DNA of 22,919 bases, from the NCBI GenBank assembly GCA_020540725.1, contig JAJBSL010000034.1:1-22919 (forward strand). Reading direction: 5' to 3'. Every line of letters begins with the position of its first letter. The stretch's first letter is position 1. Source of the stretch: Lachnospiraceae bacterium EP-SM-12S-S03. GTDB lineage: Bacteria > Bacillota > Clostridia > Lachnospirales > Lachnospiraceae. Below the pieces are notes generated by a model. The model was not told the DNA's origin. It made no database searches and worked only from the letters and a program-made list of their open reading frames with translations. Shown here piece by piece: positions 6,986 to 14,043 of the stretch. The translations under genes were made by a program, and so were the position numbers.

Positions 6986-8029
6986 ATGGGAGGAATGAAA
7001 GTGTTAACGAGCAGGGAGAAAAAAGATTTAACGATATTTATATCGGTTACTTTGGGTTTAACTATAATAATGAGTTTATTTATACCTAAATGTTACGAGA
7101 TAAATGGCGATGCTGTTCTTTTTACAAATATACAGGCTTATTTCCCGATGACAGGGGTCATTATTGTTTTGTTATATAATATGAGAAAAAAAGCGTTTCG
7201 ATTGAAAAGTTTTTTTATTTTATTTCTTTCTATTAGTGGAATAGCAATGTGTTCTGGAGTTGCTACATTATTTTTAGATTACAATATATGTATGGCGATA
7301 GAAAATATGGCATGTCGTATTGGTTCTTTACTTTCACTTTTGTTAATTTTTTATTTATCTGATCCAGGTGATAAGATTAGAATTAACATAAAAAAATCCA
7401 CAGTAAAAGAATGGATTACATACACTTTTTTATTTTTAATCTTACTTTTAGCAAGTATTTTTTTAGAATCTATATTAAGAATAATGCTTGGGATTGATAA
7501 AGAAAACTATTTGGCACCTATATTTACTTCTAGCGAAAATATCGTGGAAATAATATTGGTATTGTTAATAAGTCCTATTAATTATGTGACTTGCTTTATA
7601 ACGTTTTTAGGAGAAGAGTTTGGGTGGCGTAGATTTTTACAACCACTTTTAGAGAAAAGATATGGTATGAGATTAGGCGTTTTGATTTTGGGAACTGTAT
7701 GGGGGATATGGCATTTACCACTTTCAATATATGTTTATTCAGAAAAAAATTGGAGTATTTCTTTTTTAAGTCAGATAGTTCTAGGTATATCAATTGCAAC
7801 TTTCTTGGCATATGTTTATTTAAAAACTAAAAATATATGGATAGTTACATGGCTACACTATTTTTATAATCTTTTTTCTCTTACATTATCTGATTATTTG
7901 GCGAAAGATGTTGAAAGTGTAGAGAAATTTGTAGTATCTAGCATAGCATGCCTTGTTTGTTTCTTACCGCTTTTAAAGTCTAAAATATTCAGGGATAGTG
8001 CTATTTTAGAGGATATGTTTATTAGTTAA
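6986..8029 (+). CDS. CPBP-family intramembrane metalloprotease (ABI/CAAX-type)
   Basis: A 347-residue membrane protein with about eight hydrophobic segments. The CPBP motifs are all present: EEFGWR with E210, E211 and R215, a second motif ending in H243 (VWGIWH), and H291/N295 in HYFYN. These residues form the zinc-type active site in known members. Bacterial homologues include proteins of bacteriocin self-immunity and of unknown function; no bacteriocin gene is visible here, so the target is unknown. ATG 6986 has GGGGGTGA upstream; ATG 6995 is possible but too close to its GGAGG. The coding sequence is visibly richer in A and T than its neighbours and is boxed in by two terminators, which suggests acquisition by transfer. 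A -10-like TATAAT lies at 6930-6935 with a poor -35. Confidence 0.86.
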   Translation: MGGMKVLTSREKKDLTIFISVTLGLTIIMSLFIPKCYEINGDAVLFTNIQAYFPMTGVIIVLLYNMRKKAFRLKSFFILFLSISGIAMCSGVATLFLDYNICMAIENMACRIGSLLSLLLIFYLSDPGDKIRINIKKSTVKEWITYTFLFLILLLASIFLESILRIMLGIDKENYLAPIFTSSENIVEIILVLLISPINYVTCFITFLGEEFGWRRFLQPLLEKRYGMRLGVLILGTVWGIWHLPLSIYVYSEKNWSISFLSQIVLGISIATFLAYVYLKTKNIWIVTWLHYFYNLFSLTLSDYLAKDVESVEKFVVSSIACLVCFLPLLKSKIFRDSAILEDMFIS

Positions 8030-8061
8030 TAAGAAGTGGTTTAGTTGTTTTCAAAGTTTGA

Positions 8062-8090
8062 ACAAAAACGGAACTTGGTTCCGTTTTTGT
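8062..8090 (+). terminator. Rho-independent terminator after the CPBP protease
   Basis: Arms 8062-8074 and 8078-8090 pair over 13 bp around the loop TTG, and the right arm runs into TTTTTGTTATTTT. It lies 32 nt after the protease stop. Confidence 0.92.
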
Positions 8091-8174
8091 TATTTTAAAC
8101 GGAGCGTAGCTCTGCTATGATTAATAAGTTGCTTTTCTTCAATCACAGGAAAGATAGAACCGGTAACAAAGGAA

Positions 8175-8202
8175 TTGACAGAGATTGAAAAGTGTGTATA
8201 AT
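8175..8202 (+). promoter_or_regulatory. Strong promoter before the 300-residue protein
   Basis: The -35 is a perfect TTGACA at 8175-8180, the spacer is 16 bp, and the -10 is a perfect TATAAT at 8197-8202. The leader of about 80 nt holds the heptamer repeat and the GAGAGGAGGAA ribosome site of the next gene. Confidence 0.85.
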
Positions 8203-8214
8203 CAAAAATATAAA

Positions 8215-8242
8215 TAGTAAGTCGTAAGTAGTAAGTAATAAG
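8215..8242 (+). repeat. Four tandem heptamers (TARTAAG-like)
   Basis: TAGTAAG, TCGTAAG, TAGTAAG and TAATAAG follow each other without gaps in the predicted 5' leader of the next gene, just downstream of its promoter. Function unknown; replication slippage is a simple origin. Confidence 0.75.
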
Positions 8243-8288
8243 CAAAAATCAAAATTCAGTTGTTAGTTTCCCGAGAGGAGGAATCATT

Positions 8289-9191
8289 ATGAAGGAATGG
8301 ACATTATCTCAAAGATATGCGATTGTTGCATTGGATGGATTGGAGAGCCTGCATCCGTCTATGGCGAAAGATGCAGTGCTGCGTGGAATTGCTGCAGCAA
8401 AGATACTGGAAGTATGTATGACGGCAGAGGAGGAGTGCGATTGTGATACATTTCAGGAAAAGCTAAAAACGGCGGTGGAAGAGGCAAAGTCAATTCATAA
8501 AAAAGAGAGAAAAGAGCTGGAACATGAGATGGCTTCGCTATTGGAGGCGGATGGTGTGTTGGAAGAAGTTCCGGATATTTTAGGATGTGACATCAACTAT
8601 TACACAGCCGGAGTGGAACTAAAAGCTTATCGAAGTGACAGCGATGTTTATTTACGAATCCGGGAAGAATTGCGTGCTGAAATATTAGAAGAGGGAGAAG
8701 TGAGCATAGACAGCGTTATTTTGTTGTGGCTGTTTCGGGAGAGTGGTTGTATTCATGATCTGTTTTCAGCCAAAGAACAGGAAAGGCTTCAGAATCGTAT
8801 GCTTACGTTGGCAGCGGAACAGGAGATGTATCATAGTCTATGGCAGGCAGAATTTTACAGTGCAGTAGAAAAACTGACAGAAAAGTTTTTGAGAGTAAAA
8901 AAGAAATTATTCAAAAACCCATATCTAGAAGGGGTCAATCTGATTTTCCCTTATTTGGAAAGACGAAATGCGATTTTTATTGATTTTGTAGTACTTGGAA
9001 CGAATGTAGAACAACGAAGAATTGCAGTGATGGAACATTTGGTGCAACATGGCCATTATGTAGAGGAAGTAAAATCAGGTAGTGAAACACTTTTGAAAGT
9101 AGACAATAATTATTACCGTATTTTCCCGGGAACAGTGCGTGCATACAAAGTACCGATCCAAGGAGCGAATATTGTTCCGGTGTACTGGTAG
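8289..9191 (+). CDS. Hypothetical protein, 300 residues
   Basis: I do not recognise the family with confidence. The protein is mostly helical and acidic, with no signal peptide and no clear membrane segment. The N-terminus (WTLSQRYAIVALDGLES... AVLRGIAAAKILEV, about 4-42) and the middle stretch SVILLWLFRESGCIHDLFS faintly recall the all-helical GPP34/GOLPH3 fold, but this is only an impression. A Lys/Glu-rich coiled segment covers about 60-88. The C-terminus (about 228-300) looks like a small alpha/beta domain. A strong consensus promoter and the ribosome site GAGAGGAGGAA precede it, so it is probably well expressed. A small MerR-type gene starts 33 nt after its stop and is likely co-transcribed. 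Confidence 0.8.
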   Translation: MKEWTLSQRYAIVALDGLESLHPSMAKDAVLRGIAAAKILEVCMTAEEECDCDTFQEKLKTAVEEAKSIHKKERKELEHEMASLLEADGVLEEVPDILGCDINYYTAGVELKAYRSDSDVYLRIREELRAEILEEGEVSIDSVILLWLFRESGCIHDLFSAKEQERLQNRMLTLAAEQEMYHSLWQAEFYSAVEKLTEKFLRVKKKLFKNPYLEGVNLIFPYLERRNAIFIDFVVLGTNVEQRRIAVMEHLVQHGHYVEEVKSGSETLLKVDNNYYRIFPGTVRAYKVPIQGANIVPVYW

Positions 9192-9224
9192 AAGAGAAAA
9201 ACAGAATGGGAAAGAGTGGATTTA

Positions 9225-9476
9225 ATGTCGAGACAAAGAAGTATGGAGAAGATACTCGCCTCTGAATATGTAACAATCGGAGAGCTGGTGCGGTTAACAG
9301 GCAGCAGATACAGTACTTTGAAATTCTATACAGAGGAGGGGATGCTTCCTTTTCAACAGGAGGAAGAGAAGTTGACAAGGCGATACCAAAGAGAAGAAAG
9401 CGTGGCACGAATCGAATATATTCGAAAACTGCGTCAAGAGGGAGAATCGATTCCGGATATAAAAAATAGGCTGTAG
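9225..9476 (+). CDS. Small MerR-type helix-turn-helix protein
   Basis: An 83-residue protein that is almost only a MerR DNA-binding domain: YVTIGELVRLTG, a second helix with YSTLKFYTEEGMLPF in place of the usual RTLRYYDEIGLL, then TRRYQREE and IEYIRKLRQEGESIPDIKNRL. It lacks the C-terminal dimerisation helix and effector domain of full MerR regulators, and no cysteines suggest metal sensing. ATG 9225 is taken; GTG 9216, three codons upstream, is equally possible. It lies between the 300-residue protein and the methyltransferase, whose promoter begins right at its stop codon, so it may control either neighbour. Confidence 0.75.
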   Translation: MSRQRSMEKILASEYVTIGELVRLTGSRYSTLKFYTEEGMLPFQQEEEKLTRRYQREESVARIEYIRKLRQEGESIPDIKNRL

Positions 9477-9505
9477 TTGATTCGGAAACTGATATTTGGT
9501 ACAAT
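9477..9505 (+). promoter_or_regulatory. Promoter of the methyltransferase-hslO-nadE operon
   Basis: The -35 is TTGATT at 9477-9482, the spacer is 17 bp, and the -10 is TACAAT at 9500-9505. It starts at the base after the MerR stop codon. Confidence 0.7.
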
Positions 9506-9542
9506 AGGAAAGGATATAGGAGATGGAAAGGAGGACTCTTTC

Positions 9543-10298
9543 ATGGAGGCATATACTAATTTTGCGGCAGTCTATGATACTTTCATGGATAATATTCCAT
9601 ATGAAGAGTGGGGAGACTATCTGAAAGAACTTTTGAAAAAGAATCAGGTGGAAGAAGGACTTGTGCTGGATCTTGGATGCGGAACAGGGACGATGACAGA
9701 GATTCTTGCAGAAGCCGGGTATGATATGATCGGTGTGGATAATTCCGAAGATATGTTAGAGATCGCAATGGAGAAGAAAGAGAAGTCCGGTCATGATATT
9801 CTGTATCTGCTCCAGGATATGAGAGAGTTTGAACTTTATGGAACCGTGAAAGCAGTGGTAAGTATTTGCGATTCCGTGAATTATATTACCGAGGAAGAAG
9901 AACTTCTGGAAGTGTTCCGGCTTGTGAACAATTATCTGGATCCGAAGGGAATCTTTATTTTTGATTTTAATACAGAGTATAAGTACCGGGAGATCTTAGG
10001 AGATTCTACAATTGCGGAAAACAGGGAAGAATGTAGTTTCATTTGGGAGAATTATTATTATGAAGAGGAACGGATTAATGAATATGAATTGAGTCTTTTT
10101 ATTCGGGAGGAAGATTCAGATCTGTATCGTAAATATGAAGAAACACATTTTCAGAAAGCGTATGATCTGCCGGTGATCCAACGTCTGATTGAAGAGTCCG
10201 GCTTGGAGTATATTGCGGCCTATGATGCCTTTTCCCATAATGCACCGACAGAAGAAAGTGAACGTATTTATATTATAGCAAGAGAAAGAGGAAAATAA
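9543..10298 (+). CDS. Class I SAM-dependent methyltransferase
   Basis: A 251-residue cytoplasmic methyltransferase of the Methyltransf_25/11 type. The SAM-binding motif I is VLDLGCGTGTMTEIL (41-55), followed by the acidic GVDNSEDML loop that holds the ribose, then QDMREF and VSICDSVNYI. The substrate cannot be told; the C-terminal part with many aromatic and acidic residues is usual for small-molecule enzymes of this group. ATG 9543 is preceded by GGAAAGGAGG, while the open frame upstream overlaps the promoter. Only 2 nt separate its stop from hslO, so it is the first gene of a methyltransferase-hslO-nadE operon. Confidence 0.9.
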   Translation: MEAYTNFAAVYDTFMDNIPYEEWGDYLKELLKKNQVEEGLVLDLGCGTGTMTEILAEAGYDMIGVDNSEDMLEIAMEKKEKSGHDILYLLQDMREFELYGTVKAVVSICDSVNYITEEEELLEVFRLVNNYLDPKGIFIFDFNTEYKYREILGDSTIAENREECSFIWENYYYEEERINEYELSLFIREEDSDLYRKYEETHFQKAYDLPVIQRLIEESGLEYIAAYDAFSHNAPTEESERIYIIARERGK

Positions 10299-10300
10299 GA

Positions 10301-11188
10301 ATGAAAGAATATAGTGACTATATTGTAAGAGCAACGGCGGCCAATCACCAGATCCGTGCATTTGCTGCTACAACGAGAGACGTTGTAGAGACTGCAAGAC
10401 AGAGACATAATACAAGCCCGGTGGCAACGGCGGCGCTTGGAAGACTCCTGACAGGAGGGGCTATGATGGGAAGCATGATGAAAAATGACAAAGACATGCT
10501 GACCATTCAGATCAAATGTGAAGGACCGATCAAAGGTCTTACGGTAACAGCCGATATGCATGGAAATGTCAAAGGATATGTGGAGAATCCGGACGTGATG
10601 CTGCCGCCAAACAGCAAGGGGAAATTGGACGTGGCAGGAGCATTGGATTTGGGTGTTTTAAGTGTGATTAAAGATATGGGACTCAAAGAACCATATGTAG
10701 GACAGACGATTTTACAGACAAGTGAGATCGCAGAGGATTTGACATATTATTTTGCAACCTCAGAACAGGTGCCGTCTTCCGTTGGACTCGGTGTTTTGAT
10801 GGAGAAAGATAATACAGTAAAGCAAGCCGGAGGTTTCATTGTCCAGGTAATGCCGTTTATTGAAGAAACGGTGCTGGCGAAGCTGGAGGAAAATGTAAAG
10901 AAGATCACTTCCGTAACAGCCATGCTTGATAAAGGATATACACCGGAACAGATATTAGAAGAAGTGCTTGAAGGGCTGGATGTGGAATTTACAGATGAAA
11001 TTCCGACACAGTTTGCATGCAATTGCTCAAAAGAAAGAGTGACAAAAGCGATTATCAGCATCGGGAAAAAAGACATTCAGGAGATGATCGAGGATGGAAA
11101 AGACATTGAGGTAAATTGTCATTTCTGTAATACACAATATACTTTTACAGTAGAAGAGTTAAAAGAAATCATTAAAAGGAGCAGATAG
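10301..11188 (+). CDS. hslO: Redox-regulated chaperone Hsp33
   Basis: A 295-residue cytoplasmic chaperone that is switched on by oxidation and holds unfolding proteins. The C-terminal zinc switch is intact: C240 and C242 in CNC, then C273 and C276 in CHFC. The N-terminal core shows the family stretches ARQRHNTSPVATAALGR, LTIQIKCEGPIKGL, and the linker IEETVLAKLE. The length is usual. It starts 3 nt after the methyltransferase and ends 3 nt before nadE, with AAAGGAGCAG inside its last codons serving as the nadE ribosome site. Translational coupling of all three is likely. Confidence 0.96.
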   Translation: MKEYSDYIVRATAANHQIRAFAATTRDVVETARQRHNTSPVATAALGRLLTGGAMMGSMMKNDKDMLTIQIKCEGPIKGLTVTADMHGNVKGYVENPDVMLPPNSKGKLDVAGALDLGVLSVIKDMGLKEPYVGQTILQTSEIAEDLTYYFATSEQVPSSVGLGVLMEKDNTVKQAGGFIVQVMPFIEETVLAKLEENVKKITSVTAMLDKGYTPEQILEEVLEGLDVEFTDEIPTQFACNCSKERVTKAIISIGKKDIQEMIEDGKDIEVNCHFCNTQYTFTVEELKEIIKRSR

Positions 11189-11191
11189 GAT

Positions 11192-13111
11192 ATGAAACAA
11201 GGATTTGTCAAAGTTGCAGCTATAACACCGGATATGCGTGTTGCGGATGTGGAATATAATACAGAAGAGATTTGCAAGAGTATTGACGAGGCCGTAAAAG
11301 AAGGGGCGAAAGTCATCGTATTTCCGGAACTTTCGATTACAGGCTATACATGTGGAGATTTATTTTTTCAAGAGGCGCTTTTGAAGAGTGCCGAGGAAGG
11401 ATTGAGAAAGATTGCTTCCTATACAAAAGGAAAGGATGCGCTTGTATTTGTAGGGATGCCATTTATACATGTGGGAAAACTCTACAATGTAGCAGCGGCA
11501 GTGAATGACGGAGAAGTACTCGGTCTTACAACAAAAACGTTTCTTCCGAATTATGATGAATTTTTTGAAATGCGTTATTTTCAGCCGGGACCGACAACAG
11601 CAGATCTGGTAGATTTCTATGGGAGAAAAGTTCCTTTCGGACCGCAGATTTTATTTGAATGTAGAGAAGAAAAAGATCTTGTAGTGGCTGCCGAAATCTG
11701 TGAAGATGTATGGGCTCCGGTTGCGCCGAGTGTGCAGGCAGCCATTCAGGGAGCAACGATCATTGCGAACTGCTCTGCAAGTGATGAGGCAATCGGAAAA
11801 GAGGGCTATCGTAGAGAGTTGATCAAGGGGCAGTCGGTAAAATTAATTTCGGGCTATGTGTATTCCAGTGCAGGATATGGAGAATCGACAACAGATCTTG
11901 TATTCAGCGGACATAACCTGATTGCGGAAAAAGGAACAATTCTTGCAGAATCGGAACGATTTAGAAATGGAATTATTTACAGTGAAATTGATGTAAAACG
12001 TTTGGCATGGGAAAGACGTAAAAACACAACATTCCAGATGTCGCATTTCCCATATGAGACCGCAAGAGTAAAGTTTTCTCTAAATATGGAAGATACGATT
12101 CTGACAAGAAAGTTATCTCAAACTCCGTTTGTTCCGAATACGGAAGAAGAGACAAAGGCACAGTGTGAAGAAACATTGATGATTCAGGCTATGGGACTTA
12201 AGAAACGTCTGGATCACACAAATTGTAAAAATGCGGTTGTGGGAATTTCGGGAGGTTTGGATTCCACATTGGCACTTCTTGTGACAGCGAAGGCATTTGA
12301 TCTTCTTGGAATTGACCGGAAAAACATTCTGGGGGTAACGATGCCGTGTTTTGGAACAACAGACAGAACTTACCAGAATGCATGTCTTCTGGTAGAAGAA
12401 ATTGGTGCTACATTGAAAGAAGTAGATATCAAAGAAGCGGTAACACAACATTTGAAAGACATTGACCATAGTCTGGAAGTTCATGATACAACTTATGAAA
12501 ATGCACAGGCAAGAGAGCGCACACAGGTGCTGATGGATCTTGCAAATGAGATGAATGGCATGGTGATCGGAACGGGAGATATGTCAGAACTTGCGCTTGG
12601 ATGGGCAACTTATAATGGAGATCATATGTCTATGTATGCGGTAAACAGTTCTGTGCCGAAGACTTTTATTAGACATGTGGTAAGGATTTATGCCGAAAAC
12701 TGTCAGGAAAAAGCGCTGAAAGAAGTTCTTCTTGATATTCTGGATACACCGGTAAGTCCGGAGCTTCTCCCACCGCAGGATGGCGAGATTGTCCAGAAGA
12801 CGGAGGATCTTGTAGGTCCGTACGAGCTGCATGATTTTTACCTTTACTACATGCTTCGTTATGGATATGAACCAGGGAAAATCTATCGACTGGCAAAATA
12901 TGCTTTTGAGGGAACGTATGATGGAGAGACGATTTTGAAATGGCTTAAGAAATTCTATTGGCGATTTTTCTCACAACAGTTTAAACGTTCTTGTATGCCG
13001 GATGGTCCTAGGGTAACCGGAATCGCCCTTTCACCAAGAGGAGATTGGAGAATGCCGAGTGACGCGTGTGTGGCAGTCTGGATGAAAGAACTTGAAACAA
13101 TCCGTCCGTAG
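11192..13111 (+). CDS. nadE: Glutamine-dependent NAD+ synthetase
   Basis: A 639-residue two-domain enzyme making NAD+ from nicotinic acid adenine dinucleotide, ATP and glutamine. The N-terminal nitrilase-type glutaminase has the Glu-Lys-Cys triad E46 (FPELS), K115 (TTKTFLP) and C170 (AEICEDVW). The C-terminal synthetase has the ATP pyrophosphatase loop SGGLDS at 353-358 and the conserved GTGDMSELALGWATYNGD region. The length is that of the glutamine-using type, so ammonia is delivered internally. It is the last gene of its operon and is followed by a hairpin shared with the convergent S1 gene. Confidence 0.96.
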   Translation: MKQGFVKVAAITPDMRVADVEYNTEEICKSIDEAVKEGAKVIVFPELSITGYTCGDLFFQEALLKSAEEGLRKIASYTKGKDALVFVGMPFIHVGKLYNVAAAVNDGEVLGLTTKTFLPNYDEFFEMRYFQPGPTTADLVDFYGRKVPFGPQILFECREEKDLVVAAEICEDVWAPVAPSVQAAIQGATIIANCSASDEAIGKEGYRRELIKGQSVKLISGYVYSSAGYGESTTDLVFSGHNLIAEKGTILAESERFRNGIIYSEIDVKRLAWERRKNTTFQMSHFPYETARVKFSLNMEDTILTRKLSQTPFVPNTEEETKAQCEETLMIQAMGLKKRLDHTNCKNAVVGISGGLDSTLALLVTAKAFDLLGIDRKNILGVTMPCFGTTDRTYQNACLLVEEIGATLKEVDIKEAVTQHLKDIDHSLEVHDTTYENAQARERTQVLMDLANEMNGMVIGTGDMSELALGWATYNGDHMSMYAVNSSVPKTFIRHVVRIYAENCQEKALKEVLLDILDTPVSPELLPPQDGEIVQKTEDLVGPYELHDFYLYYMLRYGYEPGKIYRLAKYAFEGTYDGETILKWLKKFYWRFFSQQFKRSCMPDGPRVTGIALSPRGDWRMPSDACVAVWMKELETIRP

Positions 13112-13135
13112 AAGAAAATAGAATAGAGAGAAAAT

Positions 13136-13186
13136 GAGCATCCCTACATGAAGCAAGAGTATGATTTGACTTCTGTAGGGATGCTC
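13136..13186. terminator. Bidirectional terminator between nadE and the S1 gene
   Basis: Arms GAGCATCCCTACA (13136-13148) and TGTAGGGATGCTC (13174-13186) are perfectly complementary, and GAAG 13150-13153 with CTTC 13170-13173 extends the stem after a one-base bulge. TTGTAATTGT follows on the plus side. The two genes converge here. Confidence 0.8.
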
Positions 13187-13216
13187 TTGTAATTGTAACG
13201 ACTATTAAATGGAAGT

Positions 13217-13885
13217 CTATAATTTCATGTTTTTAAAAAGGTCACCAAGGCTTGTTCCGATGTCTTCTGTCTGTGGGATTTCAACCTCTTCCACAATTTC
13301 TTCTTCCGGTTCCATGAGAGCTTTTATACTCAGGCTGATCTTACCGTCTTTTATACCAATCACTTTTACCTGAATGTGATCTCCTACATGCAGTACATCA
13401 GAAGGAGACTTGATTCGCTTGTCTGAAATCTGAGAAATGTGTACGAGACCGGAAAGTCCGTTGTCGAGGCGGATAAACGCACCATAATTCTGCAAGGATT
13501 CTACGCTACCTTCCATTACACTGCCTGTTTCTACCATGCTCATTTTCCGGGCGTTTTCCTGACGTTCTTTTTCTTTTAAAATTTCACGGGCAGAAAGAAC
13601 AAGTTTATTTTCTGCCGGATCCACATCGATAACACGGACTTCAATTTCCTGTAATAAATAAGATTCAATGTTGTCGACATAGGAAAGGGAAAGTTTGGAG
13701 GCGGGAATGAAACCACGCAATCCTTCCAGATATACAATGACTCCGCCGCTTACGATTCCTTCAATCTTCACCGTCAAGTTCTCCTGCTCGTCCATATATC
13801 GAGTTACAATGTTCCAAGGGTTGGCATTATCGAATTGATCCTCGTAATCTGCCATTGATTCAGTTTGTAAATTTTCGTCGTTCAT
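13217..13885 (-). CDS. S1 RNA-binding domain protein (two S1 domains)
   Basis: A 222-residue protein with two S1 OB-fold domains at about 36-103 (KIEGIVSGGVIVYLEGLRGFIPASKLS... KLVLSAREIL) and 119-190 (ETGSVMEGSVESLQNYGAFIRLDNGLSGLVHISQIS... KISLSIKAL). The second is the more canonical. An acidic tail follows. It resembles the short ribosomal protein S1-like proteins of Clostridia and other Firmicutes rather than full-length RpsA with four to six domains, so it may bind ribosomes or mRNA. The start at 13885 is preceded by GAGGTG; an ATG four codons earlier lacks a ribosome site. It faces nadE tail to tail and is divergent from the pyrophosphatase. Confidence 0.9.
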   Translation of the reverse strand: MNDENLQTESMADYEDQFDNANPWNIVTRYMDEQENLTVKIEGIVSGGVIVYLEGLRGFIPASKLSLSYVDNIESYLLQEIEVRVIDVDPAENKLVLSAREILKEKERQENARKMSMVETGSVMEGSVESLQNYGAFIRLDNGLSGLVHISQISDKRIKSPSDVLHVGDHIQVKVIGIKDGKISLSIKALMEPEEEIVEEVEIPQTEDIGTSLGDLFKNMKL

Positions 13886-13930
13886 AATGCACCTCATTTA
13901 CGTTTTTTTTGTTAATTTTTTATTTATTCC

Positions 13931-13959
13931 ATTATAGCACAAAATATATACAAATTAAA
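13931..13959 (-). promoter_or_regulatory. Possible promoter of the S1 gene
   Basis: On the minus strand a perfect -10 TATAAT (13931-13936) lies 17 bp from a weak -35 TTTAAT (13954-13959). The surrounding DNA is AT-rich, so the -35 is uncertain. Confidence 0.45.
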
Positions 13960-14043
13960 ACAAAAGTGTAGTAAAATATAGTTGACGAAAGCCAAAAAAA
14001 GTGGCACCCTAGTATTACTACTATTAAGGATGGAAAAGAGACG

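Noticed and set aside
6986..8029. CPBP protease as part of a bacteriocin or defence cluster
   Set aside because: No precursor peptide, maturation enzyme or exporter is adjacent; the lone gene does not support a system.
9477..9542. TTG start extending the methyltransferase by 22 codons
   Set aside because: The extension coincides with a -35/-10 promoter pair, while ATG 9543 has a strong ribosome site.
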